In this document: piece after piece, positions 17,823 to 26,232 of the stretch
Numbering within the stretch: the first letter of the stretch is position 1
Layout: the number at the start of each line of letters is the position of its first letter
Assembly (NCBI RefSeq): GCF_000013045.1
Contig: NC_007677.1
Span: 3,160,203-3,224,202, forward strand
Reading direction: 5' to 3'
From: Salinibacter ruber DSM 13855
Lineage (GTDB): Bacteria > Bacteroidota > Rhodothermia > Rhodothermales > Salinibacteraceae
DNA length: 64,000 bases
The notes under the pieces: model-generated
The model's input: only the letters and a program-made list of their open reading frames with translations
Database searches by the model: none
Told to the model about the DNA's origin: nothing
Made by a program: the position numbers and the translations under genes

Positions 17823-18167
17823 CTAGAGGCCGAGCTGGCTGAGGTCCATGCCCTGTGGCAGCATGCCGCCCATGGAATCCTTCATCTCCTCCTGTGCCAT
17901 GTCGGACGCGTCTTCAAGGGCCTTGTTGACGCCCGCGATGACGAGGTCCTCCAGCAACTCCAGGTCGTCCGGGTCGACGGCCTCCGGGTCAATTTCGATG
18001 CCCGTAATTTCCTGCGCGCCATTGGCGGTCACCTTCACCATGCCACCGCCGGCCTCCGCGGTCACCGTCTTGTCCGCGAGCTCGTCCTGCGCGGCGTTCA
18101 TCTTTTCCTGCATCTCCATCATTTTCCCGAACATGTCCTGCATGTTCATTCCTCCTGGGTTAGCCAT
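17823..18167 (-). CDS. ebfC: YbaB/EbfC family nucleoid-associated protein
   Basis: Small dimeric DNA-binding protein encoded between dnaX and recR in a great many bacteria. The 114-residue product has a Met-rich N-terminal helix (DMFGKMMEMQEKMNAAQDEL), the central strand pattern TVTAEAGGGMVKVTANG and ITGIEIDPEAVDP, and a C-terminal helix ending MGGMLPQGMDLSQLGL. The ATG at 18167 is the natural start; the frame is open further upstream but without homology. It lies 169 bp downstream of dnaX. Confidence 0.95.
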   Translation of the reverse strand: MANPGGMNMQDMFGKMMEMQEKMNAAQDELADKTVTAEAGGGMVKVTANGAQEITGIEIDPEAVDPDDLELLEDLVIAGVNKALEDASDMAQEEMKDSMGGMLPQGMDLSQLGL

Positions 18168-18336
18168 AACTGAGGGGGGTGGTCTTAATTCGAAGACTCG
18201 TAGGGAGGGTGGGTCATTCACCGGAAGGCGGGAATGGCCCCGGGTTTGTACAAAGGGGTGCAACGGACGTCGGGCGGAACCGATCCCTGACCGGAGACGA
18301 CGCCCACGGTGCGGGCCGAGGGGGGCCGCCGGGCCG

Positions 18337-20523
18337 CTACCACACCGGCTCGGCCCCAAACTCGCTGAAGAGCACGTCGAGTGCCGGGTAGGTGTCGCGG
18401 AGCTGGCTCAGCTGTTCACGGGGGCTGAGGGGCTCGTCCGACGTGTCGGCGTCGGCGGCGGCCGCGTCGCTCGTATCCTCGACGACGAACCGCAGGTCGT
18501 CAACGGTAGGGGCCACCGTGTCGGTGACGTGGCGCAACAGCACGCGCCGCCGGTCACGCAGGGTGTCGCGGTGGAGGGCCCGGGGGACGGCGACGGTGAG
18601 CGTGCCGTCGACGTACTCGACGGGCTCGGCCTCGCCCAGCAGGGAGCCGAGGCTAATGTGGGTGTCCTTGACGGACTGCACGACCTGGGGCCACTCGGTG
18701 GCTACCCCGTCGGCGTCGGCCCCTGCCGCCACGGCTGGCTCCGCCACCGCGGCGGCCGACGCGTCCGACCCGTCCGACGTCGACGCCGACTCGGACGCGC
18801 GAGCGTCCGTGGTGCCGGATGCCGATCCGCCCTCCGACGATTCGTCGTCCCCCAGCGCCGGGGCGCCAAAAATGTCGTTGTACCCAACGGACGGATCCGC
18901 CCCCGATGCGTCCGTCCCGTCGGCTGGGGCATCCGAGGACGGCGGCTCGTCCCCGTCGTCGGGGCCCTGCGCGTCGGCGTCTGGGGCCTCGTCGTTCGGG
19001 GCCTCGTCATTTGGGGCGTCGTCGTTTGGGGCGTCGTCCTCGTCCGATGCACTCAGCGTCTCGTTCCCTGCCTCGTCCACGACGTCGGCCGGCGCCCCGT
19101 CGGGCGTCTCGTTCTTCGGATCGCTCTCTGCGTCCTTCGTTGAGGGGGCGTCCTCCGGCGCATTCGGCGGGGCCGTGGACTCGGGCCCGTAGCCGGGGCG
19201 GGGCTCGGCGGCCGCGTCGGGGGACGCCTCTCGTCCGGCCGCCCCGCCCGTCTCTGTGTTCTCAGACTTCTCAGACTCGGGGGGAGCCGGCGGGGCCGAC
19301 GCCGTTTCGGACGCGGTCACCCCGTCGCCCGGCACGGCCTCGGGGAGGTCGCCGTCCTCGGCCATCTGTTCCAGGCGGTCGATCTTTTCGAGCACCGCCC
19401 GGAGGTCGGCCGAGCGGCGAAGCTGCGCCATCTTGAGGAGCGTCGTCTCCAGCGTAAGGCGCGGCTGCGGGCTCTGTTTGATGTCGTCCTCCGTGTCCGC
19501 GGCCATGGTGAGCAGGCGCAGCAGGTCGGCCTCGTCGAAGCGCTCGGCCTCGTCGGCGTAGCGGGTGCGGGTCGACTCCGCAACCTCTTCCAGCGCCTCC
19601 CCGCCCAGCGAGTGGGCCACCAGCAGGTTGCGCAGGTGCTCGGCCAGTCCCACCAGCATCTCCTGCAGGTCGTACCCGCTGCGCACCACGTGGCGCACGA
19701 GCTCAATCATCCCCGCCGTGTCCTGCGCGGCGACGTGGTCGGTAAGGCGAAAGTACAGGTCCTGGTCCACCACGCCCAGGGCCTGGGTCAGCTCCCCGTA
19801 CTCCAGCGTGGCCCCGCAGAGCGAGAGGGCCTGGTCGAACGCCGAGAGGGCATCGCGGAGCGCCCCGTTGCCCTTGCGTGCCAGCAGCATGAGGCTCTCC
19901 TCGTCGGCCTCCACGCCCTCCGTCTCACAAATCTCGCGCAGGCGCTGGACGATCTCCGGCACCGGAATGCGGCGGAAGTCGAACCGCTGGCACCGCGACA
20001 GGATGGTGGGCAGCACCTTGTGCGGCTCGGTGGTGGCGAAGATGAAGAGGGCGTGGGCGGGCGGCTCCTCCAGCGTCTTCAGCAGGGCGTTGAACGCCTG
20101 CTTCGACAGCATGTGCACCTCGTCGAGGATGTAGACCTTCTTCTGGTCGCCCTGTGGCGGGATCCGGACCTTCTCGCGCAGCTCGCGGATGTCGTCGACC
20201 TTGTTGTTGGAGGCCGCGTCCATCTCGAAGACGTTGAGGCTGCGCCCCGCCTCGAACGACTCGCACGAGTCGCACTCGCAGCACGGCTCGGCACCGTCCT
20301 CGCGCTCCTCCCGCGGGGTCTCGCAGTTGATGGCCTTCGCCAGGATGCGGGCGGCCGTGGTCTTCCCCACCCCCCGCGGGCCGCTGAACAGGTAGGCGTG
20401 TGCGAGCCGCTCCATCCGGATCGCGTTCTTGAGCGTCTCGGTGACGTGCTCCTGCGCAACGACCTCCGTGAAAAGCGAGGGCCGATACTTGCGCGCCGTA
20501 ACCAGGTATCGCTGTTCGTCCAT
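18337..20523 (-). CDS. dnaX: DNA polymerase III subunit gamma/tau
   Basis: Clamp-loader ATPase that organises the replisome. It starts MDEQRYLVTARKYRPSLF and has Walker A GPRGVGKTTA, a four-cysteine zinc module (CCECDSC with an upstream Cys), Walker B LDEVHML and sensor SRCQRFDFRR. Residues 1-370 form the AAA+ core. A very long low-complexity Asp/Glu/Ala/Pro/Ser linker follows (roughly 400-620, including four APNDx repeats) and then a conserved C-terminal domain (VVQSVKDTHISLGSLLGEAE). I saw no A-rich slippery sequence that would give a separate gamma form. A strong promoter lies 92 bp upstream. Confidence 0.96.
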   Translation of the reverse strand: MDEQRYLVTARKYRPSLFTEVVAQEHVTETLKNAIRMERLAHAYLFSGPRGVGKTTAARILAKAINCETPREEREDGAEPCCECDSCESFEAGRSLNVFEMDAASNNKVDDIRELREKVRIPPQGDQKKVYILDEVHMLSKQAFNALLKTLEEPPAHALFIFATTEPHKVLPTILSRCQRFDFRRIPVPEIVQRLREICETEGVEADEESLMLLARKGNGALRDALSAFDQALSLCGATLEYGELTQALGVVDQDLYFRLTDHVAAQDTAGMIELVRHVVRSGYDLQEMLVGLAEHLRNLLVAHSLGGEALEEVAESTRTRYADEAERFDEADLLRLLTMAADTEDDIKQSPQPRLTLETTLLKMAQLRRSADLRAVLEKIDRLEQMAEDGDLPEAVPGDGVTASETASAPPAPPESEKSENTETGGAAGREASPDAAAEPRPGYGPESTAPPNAPEDAPSTKDAESDPKNETPDGAPADVVDEAGNETLSASDEDDAPNDDAPNDEAPNDEAPDADAQGPDDGDEPPSSDAPADGTDASGADPSVGYNDIFGAPALGDDESSEGGSASGTTDARASESASTSDGSDASAAAVAEPAVAAGADADGVATEWPQVVQSVKDTHISLGSLLGEAEPVEYVDGTLTVAVPRALHRDTLRDRRRVLLRHVTDTVAPTVDDLRFVVEDTSDAAAADADTSDEPLSPREQLSQLRDTYPALDVLFSEFGAEPVW
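18983..19042 (+). repeat. Four 15-bp tandem repeats inside dnaX
   Basis: Four imperfect copies of a 15-bp unit (ggggcctcgtcgttc type on the plus strand) encode Ala-Pro-Asn-Asp-Asp/Glu repeats in the DnaX linker. Copies differ mainly at silent or Asp/Glu positions. This is a plausible length-variable site between strains. Confidence 0.8.
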
Positions 20524-20614
20524 GTGAGCGCGGGGACGGATGAGAGAAGGGTGGAGGGAGAACTGGTACCGGTCGTCGGCCAGGGGACGACGAGAGCGCG
20601 GGGGCGTCCCGCTC

Positions 20615-20644
20615 AATATACCGGCACCGCCTCGGGGAAGTCAA
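20615..20644 (-). promoter_or_regulatory. Promoter of dnaX (TTGACT-N18-TATATT)
   Basis: On the minus strand TTGACT and TATATT are separated by 18 bp, each matching 5 of 6 consensus sigma-70 positions. The -10 element lies about 92 bp upstream of the dnaX ATG in a 169-bp non-coding gap. It is the best vegetative promoter match I found and probably drives dnaX-ebfC-recR. Confidence 0.65.
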
Positions 20645-20692
20645 TGGTGCCTCAACGCGCACTCAGCCCACTCGCCCGCCGCGCGGCCCCTC

Positions 20693-21169
20693 TTACACCA
20701 GCCCGTCGCCGGCGGCCACGACCTTGGTGTTGCCCAGCCGGTCGCCCCAGCGTCGGCCGACGGGGTCGGCGAAGACGTTGTAGATCTCAAACAGGATGAG
20801 CCCGAGCCCCGCAAGCGAGAGGAACGACGCCAGGGCCCCGCCGACGATGGGGACGACGATGAACGCCCCCGCGACGGAGCTGAGCCCCAGCATCCAGTTG
20901 CGCTGGACCGACGTTTCGAGGGAGACCGGGCCCCCGTCGAGGCGCACGAGGTCGAGCCCCATCACGTACTTTCCCGGCGACCGGAAGCGCAGCGGCCCGA
21001 CCTCGAATCCATCCCGGGCGACCAGGTACAGCCCGCCCACGAGCCCCCCCAGCAGGGGGGCGCCCCCAAACAGGGCGGTCAGCCCCGTCGCGATGATGCC
21101 GTCGAGGAGGGCCGCAACGAACCGCTCGTGTTGCGAAGGCGAGGAGGCGTCTGCGGAAGACCCGTTCAT
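20693..21169 (-). CDS. RDD family membrane protein
   Basis: A 158-residue integral membrane protein of the RDD family. The N-terminal helix has FVAALLDGIIATGL, with the conserved Asp, followed by the family's RSPGKYVMGLDLVRLDG loop, a central helix pair and a C-terminal DRLGNTKVV. RDD proteins are small transporters or quality-control membrane proteins; some halophile members have been linked to Na+/H+ antiport, which is only a possibility here. It lies downstream of tdk on the same strand. Confidence 0.88.
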   Translation of the reverse strand: MNGSSADASSPSQHERFVAALLDGIIATGLTALFGGAPLLGGLVGGLYLVARDGFEVGPLRFRSPGKYVMGLDLVRLDGGPVSLETSVQRNWMLGLSSVAGAFIVVPIVGGALASFLSLAGLGLILFEIYNVFADPVGRRWGDRLGNTKVVAAGDGLV

Positions 21170-21221
21170 GAGGGGGGTGTGTCTAGAAAAAGGGAACGGG
21201 TCCGGTCACGGCCCGTGGCGT

Positions 21222-21458
21222 CTACGCCGCGTTCGACGACGGATCCGGGGAGTTCGGTTCCCGGCGCTGCGGGTCCGGGGTCGACGGTTCGCGGCGCGTC
21301 GGGCTCGGCACCTTGGGCGGCTGCTTGGGCTGCCGCTGGGGCGAGCGCTGCGGGGTTCGTTGTGGGGTGCGCTGCGGCGTGCGACGGCGGCGGGGATTGG
21401 CCGGGGCGATCTGAGGGCGAGCGTCGGGCATGGGACCGAAACCAAAGTTCGTCCGCAT
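21222..21458 (-). CDS. Small basic Pro/Gln/Arg repeat protein (tentative)
   Basis: A possible 78-residue protein starting MRTNFGFGPMPDARPQ and dominated by TPQR repeats (four near-perfect 12-bp units coding TPQR or SPQR) followed by Pro/Arg/Ser-rich sequence. It is strikingly basic in an otherwise acidic proteome. There is no obvious ribosome binding site and no recognised family. It sits between tdk and the RDD gene on the same strand. It could be a nucleic-acid-binding peptide or a non-coding repeat that happens to be open. Confidence 0.4.
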   Translation of the reverse strand: MRTNFGFGPMPDARPQIAPANPRRRRTPQRTPQRTPQRSPQRQPKQPPKVPSPTRREPSTPDPQRREPNSPDPSSNAA

Positions 21459-21511
21459 TATGCTGAGGGTGTGCTTGTACGTGTCCCTCAGGCGGTTGTT
21501 GGCACCGCCCG

Positions 21512-22219
21512 TCAGGCCGCCGTCCCGTCGGCCGAGGCCGCGTCCGCCGCCTCTGGATCCGCCTCGTTCGTCGACGCGTCCGCATCGTCGGTGGCGACCG
21601 CCCGCAGCGCTTCGGTGTGGGGGCGGGGCCGCGTCACCGTAACGGGCTCCGGCTCGAAGCACGCCCGGCACCGCGGCTCGTAGGCCTCCGTGGCCCCGAC
21701 CAGCACCCGGTCCTCGCCCGGCACGATGCGCTGGGAGTGGTTGGCCGGCGCCCCACAGACCACGCAGACGGCGTGTAGCTTGGTCACGTGCTCGGCCACC
21801 GCCATGAGCTGGGGCATCGGGTCAAACGGCTCCGCGCGGTAGTCCGTGTCGAGCCCCACCACGATCACACGGTGCCCGTCTTCGGCCAGCGCCTGACACG
21901 TCGGCACGAGGTCGTCGTCGAAGAACTGCGCCTCGTCGATGCCCACGACGTCCGCCTCCTGCACCAGCTCTTGAATCTGCGGGGGCGCCTCCACCGGCGT
22001 GGTGGTCACGGAATTCTCGTTGTGGGACACCACCTCGTCTTCGCTGTAGCGCTCGTCGAGGGCCGGCTTGAAGACGCGGGTGTGCTGACGAGCAATGCGG
22101 GCCCGGCGCAGCCGACGAATCAGCTCCTCCGTCTTGCCGCTGAACATCGACCCGCAGATGACCTCCATCCAGCCGGTGGTGCGGTCGCGGTCCACGATGT
22201 GGGGCTCCAGGGCGGACAT
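21512..22219 (-). CDS. tdk: Thymidine kinase (type II, zinc-containing)
   Basis: Phosphorylates thymidine in the salvage pathway. Walker A is [15 protein letters not shown], the lasso/catalytic region [10 protein letters not shown] contains the catalytic Glu, and [14 protein letters not shown] precedes a zinc site of two CxxC pairs (CVVC and CRAC). The C-terminus carries an acidic Ala/Asp tail absent from most homologues, giving 235 residues. The ATG at 22219 precedes [10 protein letters not shown] by the usual distance; the frame extends 14 residues upstream without homology. Confidence 0.96.
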   Translation of the reverse strand: MSALEPHIVDRDRTTGWMEVICGSMFSGKTEELIRRLRRARIARQHTRVFKPALDERYSEDEVVSHNENSVTTTPVEAPPQIQELVQEADVVGIDEAQFFDDDLVPTCQALAEDGHRVIVVGLDTDYRAEPFDPMPQLMAVAEHVTKLHAVCVVCGAPANHSQRIVPGEDRVLVGATEAYEPRCRACFEPEPVTVTRPRPHTEALRAVATDDADASTNEADPEAADAASADGTAA

Positions 22220-22259
22220 GAACAGGGCTGCACGGTGCGGGGACAGACGCAGACGTTGC

Positions 22260-22289
22260 AAGGTAACCGCACGTCCGGGAGGAAGTCCA
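22260..22289 (-). promoter_or_regulatory. Candidate tdk promoter
   Basis: Minus-strand TGGACT-N18-TACCTT, about 40 bp before the tdk ATG. Match is partial (4 of 6 and 3 of 6 positions), but spacing and location fit, and the -10 resembles the TAnnTT form seen at dnaX and sprA. Confidence 0.33.
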
Positions 22290-22370
22290 CACCGGTTTTG
22301 TATGGAAGCGGGGAAGGTCGGCCTGTGGGGGCTCGGGGCAGGCCGGGGCCGTGCGTGTCCAGGCGCGCAG

Positions 22371-23021
22371 CTACCCGGCCTCTTCCACCCGGAACGAAGG
22401 AAGGTGCACGCCCCACCGCAGCGCGGCCAGGCGCACGGCCGACACCGCGACGATCGTGAGGCCCGCCACCGCCGCCTCCGGAAGGGCCGCGGCCCGCAGG
22501 CCCAGATAGAGCACGCCCCCGGACAGGGCCGCCGTCGCGTAGATCTCCTCCCGCAGAATGAGAGGGGTTTCGTCGCAGAGCACGTCCCGCACCATTCCCC
22601 CCACCGTGGCCGTGACGGCGCTCATAATCACGACCACGACCGGCGGGGCGCCCACCCCGAGCGCAACACGGGCCCCCACCACCGAGAACACCGCCAGCCC
22701 AAACGCGTCGGCCACCTCCAGCGACTGCCGGGGGGGCCGGAAGACCGACGTGTAGGCGAAGGTGAGGCCGCCCGCCCCCGCGATCACCGCGAGGTACCGC
22801 AGGTCCTGAATCCAGAAAACCGGATGTCGGTCCAGGATCAAGTCGCGAATCGTGCCGCCCCCGACGGCCGTCACCGCCGCGATCACAAGGGCCCCAAACA
22901 GGTCCATCCGGCGCCGGCCGGCCGCCAGCGCCCCGGACACCGCAAAGACCGCCGTGCCGAATAGGTCCAGGACGTACAGAACGGTGCCGGGGGAAACGGG
23001 CATCGGGCGCAGCGACTCCAT
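22371..23021 (-). CDS. UPF0126/TRIC-like membrane protein (YicG family)
   Basis: A 216-residue membrane protein made of two copies of the UPF0126 unit. The first has [19 protein letters not shown] and [14 protein letters not shown], the second [18 protein letters not shown] and [13 protein letters not shown]. Each half has about three helices with the paired G-G-x-x-R-D signature. Family members include prokaryotic trimeric intracellular cation-channel homologues and YicG proteins proposed to carry glycine. The substrate is not decidable from sequence. It is followed at 24 bp by the MFS gene stop, so the two may share a transcript. Confidence 0.88.
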   Translation of the reverse strand: MESLRPMPVSPGTVLYVLDLFGTAVFAVSGALAAGRRRMDLFGALVIAAVTAVGGGTIRDLILDRHPVFWIQDLRYLAVIAGAGGLTFAYTSVFRPPRQSLEVADAFGLAVFSVVGARVALGVGAPPVVVVIMSAVTATVGGMVRDVLCDETPLILREEIYATAALSGGVLYLGLRAAALPEAAVAGLTIVAVSAVRLAALRWGVHLPSFRVEEAG

Positions 23022-23045
23022 CGGACAGGAACGCGTTGAGAGATC

Positions 23046-24242
23046 TCAGGGAGCAGCGTGGGCCCGCCGCTCCGTCTGGTTTCGCCATGTGGACTGGACC
23101 AACGCCCCCAGCATGCCCACCAGCAGCAGCACGAGGACGACAAACGCGACGCCCCACCCAAACACGTCGGCCACGAACCCCGTCACGACGCTGCCACTCG
23201 CCCCCAGCACCATGTAGACGGTCCGGACGAGCCCAAACCCTGCACTGCGCTCGTGGTCGTCCAGGTGGTCCATGAACTTCGGCATGAGGGCCGCCCCCCA
23301 TCCCATCGAGAAGCCGGCACACACCACCGATACGATGGCCATGCCCAGGCCCGTTCCCCCCACCAGAAGCCCGTACCCTACGATGCCGATCCCGATGGCG
23401 AGACTGGCGGCCGCGTCCCGCCCAATGCGGTCCGACAACGCCCCGAGGCCGGGCTGGGTGACGCCCTGCATCAGAAAATACCCCGAGAAGAGCACCCCGG
23501 CGGTTGCCTCCGAGTAGCCGTGGTACGCCACGAAGAACGTCGGCAGGAACGACGCCGTGGCCTGCCACACGAACATTCCGACGGCCGAGAGGATCACCGT
23601 GCGGGCGATCGGCGGACGGCGAAGAAGCTCGGCCAGGGGCCCGATTTTGAATCGCCCCCACACCGACTCGTCGGGCCGCACCGGCGGCCGTGCCCGCACG
23701 ACGTAGACCACGAGGCCCACGACCGGAGCGGCAAACACCGTCCCCAGGGCGACGGCCCAGCGCCAGCCCATCCACGCGCCAACGGCCCCGGCGGCCATCG
23801 GCGCCAACACCCCCGCCACCGGCGCCCCCGCCGTGTGAATGCCGATGGCCGTGCCGATCTGGTCGGTGGTACGCGTCAGAAGCGACGTGGCCACGCTGTA
23901 GTGCAGCCCCGCCACGGTTCCCAGCACGGCCGTTCCCACCAGGAACATCGCGTAGGACGAGGCGAAGGCCAGAAGCGTGCTCGCGACCGCGGTGCCCCCC
24001 ACCGCCACCAGAATGATGCCCCGCTCCCCGTAGCGGTCGGCCAGCAGCCCGCTCGGAAATTGAGAGAGGGCATACCCCAGCCACATGCCGGTCAGGGCCA
24101 GCCCGATCGCGCCGTTGGGCACGGCAAACGCGTCGCTGATGGAGGGGACGACCGGACTAATGACGAGTCGCGCGGCCATCGTTGCGAAAAAGGCCAGGGT
24201 ACACGTCCCGAGGACGGCCCCCTGGCGTGACCAAAGTGTCAC
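23046..24242 (-). CDS. Major facilitator superfamily transporter
   Basis: Twelve predicted membrane helices in about 398 residues, with the MFS loop 2-3 motif GLLADRYGERGII and its second-half echo LGALSDRIGRDAA. The N-terminal substrate helix reads ARLVISPVVPSISDAF, as in sugar-phosphate or drug/metabolite exporters. The substrate is unknown. I chose the GTG at 24242; a TTG at 24272 would add ten residues. It is downstream of marC with a 70-bp gap on the same strand. Confidence 0.88.
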   Translation of the reverse strand: MTLWSRQGAVLGTCTLAFFATMAARLVISPVVPSISDAFAVPNGAIGLALTGMWLGYALSQFPSGLLADRYGERGIILVAVGGTAVASTLLAFASSYAMFLVGTAVLGTVAGLHYSVATSLLTRTTDQIGTAIGIHTAGAPVAGVLAPMAAGAVGAWMGWRWAVALGTVFAAPVVGLVVYVVRARPPVRPDESVWGRFKIGPLAELLRRPPIARTVILSAVGMFVWQATASFLPTFFVAYHGYSEATAGVLFSGYFLMQGVTQPGLGALSDRIGRDAAASLAIGIGIVGYGLLVGGTGLGMAIVSVVCAGFSMGWGAALMPKFMDHLDDHERSAGFGLVRTVYMVLGASGSVVTGFVADVFGWGVAFVVLVLLLVGMLGALVQSTWRNQTERRAHAAP

Positions 24243-24311
24243 AGGCGTAGGGCAGTTGGTGAGGCAAAGCAAACGAGGAGGAGGCTGCGTGCAGGCACGG
24301 GCCTAGGCGGC

Positions 24312-24908
24312 CTAGATGCCGAAGAACTCCGCGACGCCGCCCAGTACCATTTTCGACGCGATCGCGGTGAGCACCATCCCCATGAGCCGCTCCGTGGCCA
24401 CCAGCCCGCGGTCCCCAAGGAGGCGCGACAGGTTGGGGGCCAGAAGCAGAACGACGCCGGTGGCCGCCCACGCCCCGACGAGCGCAGCCAGCCACTCCAG
24501 CCAGCGCGTCGGGTCCTTGCTCATGATGAACAGCACCGACGCCAGGGCCGACGGGCCCGCCACGAGCGGCACGGCGAGCGGCACGAGGATCGGGGCGTCA
24601 CTTGCCTGCTCCGCATCCTCCGCAAACACGCCACCGGGCGACGGAAACACCATGCGGAGGGCAATCAGAAACAGGATGATGCCCCCCGCTACCGTCACGG
24701 ACGACTCCGAGATGCCGATGGCCGCAAGCAGGTACTGGCCGCCGAACAGGAAGACCACCAAAAACCCCAGGGCGATCAGCAGCTCCCGGGCGATGACCCA
24801 CCGCCGACGCTCCTGCTTCACTGGACGCAAGACCGAGAGGAACACCGGAACGTTGCCAAACGGATCCATGACCAGGAAGAGCAAGAGGGCGGCCGAAAAT
24901 ATCGTCAT
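24312..24908 (-). CDS. MarC family membrane protein
   Basis: A 198-residue six-helix protein of the MarC/UamC family, with the signature LFLVMDPFGNVPVFLSVL at the N-terminus and VPLAVPLVAGPSALASVL in the middle, followed by ERLMGMVLTAIASKM. Function is unknown; despite the name, MarC is not needed for multidrug resistance in E. coli. It is divergent from the LysR regulator across a 240-bp region, which could make it a regulatory target. Confidence 0.9.
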   Translation of the reverse strand: MTIFSAALLLFLVMDPFGNVPVFLSVLRPVKQERRRWVIARELLIALGFLVVFLFGGQYLLAAIGISESSVTVAGGIILFLIALRMVFPSPGGVFAEDAEQASDAPILVPLAVPLVAGPSALASVLFIMSKDPTRWLEWLAALVGAWAATGVVLLLAPNLSRLLGDRGLVATERLMGMVLTAIASKMVLGGVAEFFGI

Positions 24909-25062
24909 CTATTCGTAGTAGTCGATTGGATGCCAAAGCACGGCGGAATGGTCGAAAAAGAGGGATTACGGCAATGTAACGCGCAGTGGCCCGTCTCTTA
25001 TCTCTCCATAAGGTCGTAGGGGCGCCTCCGCACTGCCGTTTCATGGAGTTTTTCGCTCGGAC

Positions 25063-25081
25063 CGATCGACGTCATCGATCG
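25063..25081 (+). promoter_or_regulatory. 19-bp inverted repeat in the marC/lysR divergent region
   Basis: CGATCGA and TCGATCG form a perfect 7-bp inverted repeat around a 5-bp centre, 68 bp before the LysR start codon and about 155 bp before marC. LysR regulators commonly bind dyads in the divergent region beside their own gene. The binding role is inferred from position. Confidence 0.4.
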
Positions 25082-25148
25082 TTTATCACAGGCCTTCGGA
25101 GAAACGTCCGCCCGTGCCTTTTCCTCGGCCTCCCCGACTGCCTGCGCC

Positions 25149-26051
25149 ATGGAACTTCGCCACCTCCGGTACTTCACGGCCCTCGCCGACGAACTGCATT
25201 TCGGCCGGGCCGCCGACGCTGTCTTCGTCGCCCAGTCCACCCTGAGCCAGCAGATTAAGGCGTTTGAGGAGGAGATCGGGGTCGCGCTCTTCGACCGGGC
25301 CTCGGGGGGCGTGGAGCTGACGGAGGCGGGCCACACCTTTCTCCCGTACGCGAAGCGCGTGCTCCGGGAGGCACGGCGTGCGGAGTCCGTGGCGCGGGCG
25401 GCCCGGGACGGACTGGCGGGCCTGCTCACCATTACCTACGCGGCGAGCGCGATGCGGAGCGGGCTCCCCGCCATCATCAAGACCTTTCGGTCCAAGCGCC
25501 CCCACGGGGAGCTCGATCTGGTCGAGCAGACCACTCGCGAACAGGTGGACGCCCTGCGGGGGAAGGAAACGGATGTCGGGTTCCTGTTTCTGCCGATCAA
25601 CGAGCGCGGCCTGCGGGTGCAGCCCCTCTTTACGGCCCCGATGGTGGTGGTACTCCCGACGGGCCATCGCCTCGCCGACCGGACGTCCGTCCCCCTCCGG
25701 GAGCTCGAAGGCGAGCCGCACGTGATCTGGGCGCGGAGCGGGGCGCCCCGCATCCATGACGCCTACGTGCGCGCCTGCCACGAGGCCGGGTTTACCCCGC
25801 AGATTCCGCAGGAGATTGAACGGGGAGAGAGCTTTCTCGGGCTCGTGGAGGCGGGGCTGGGGGTGTCCATCGCCCATGCCTCGAACGTGCAGATCCAGCG
25901 TCCCGGCGTGGGGTACGCAAAGATCGTGGAGCCCACCGTGCCCCTTACCCTGGGCCTCGCGTACCGGCGCGACAACGACTCGCCGCTCCTCGACCGGTTT
26001 TTGGAGACGGTAGCGGACGAACAGGACGCGTTCACCCAGAACCCAATCTAA
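25149..26051 (+). CDS. LysR family transcriptional regulator
   Basis: A 300-residue LysR regulator. The N-terminal winged helix-turn-helix is textbook: MELRHLRYFTALADELHFGR, then AQSTLSQQIKAFEEEIGVALF. The effector domain (residues about 90-295) follows with DVGFLFLPINERGL and the hydrophobic effector pocket segments. It most resembles BenM/CatR-type members responding to small carboxylates, which is only a guess at the ligand. It is divergent from marC and convergent with the acidic protein gene at 26233. Confidence 0.93.
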   Translation: MELRHLRYFTALADELHFGRAADAVFVAQSTLSQQIKAFEEEIGVALFDRASGGVELTEAGHTFLPYAKRVLREARRAESVARAARDGLAGLLTITYAASAMRSGLPAIIKTFRSKRPHGELDLVEQTTREQVDALRGKETDVGFLFLPINERGLRVQPLFTAPMVVVLPTGHRLADRTSVPLRELEGEPHVIWARSGAPRIHDAYVRACHEAGFTPQIPQEIERGESFLGLVEAGLGVSIAHASNVQIQRPGVGYAKIVEPTVPLTLGLAYRRDNDSPLLDRFLETVADEQDAFTQNPI

Positions 26052-26232
26052 CCAAAATGGGCTCGTGAATGTCGGCGGGAGCGCCTCGGTGCGGGACGCA
26101 TTTTCGCCTGGACGTGCCCGACAGCATGTCCCCAGGCCCCGCGCACAGGGCAAAACCGCGCGTCTCCACCGGGTCGGTCCGAGCCGGAGTCGGCCGGCGG
26201 ACGAGGCCCCGGCCCTTCGTGCCTAGTACTCT

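Noticed and set aside
18400-19320. Apparent Ser/Ala-rich protein on the plus strand across the dnaX linker
   Set aside because: It is the mirror image of the DnaX Asp/Ala/Glu linker; the DnaX frame continues into a conserved C-terminal domain, so the antisense frame has no support.
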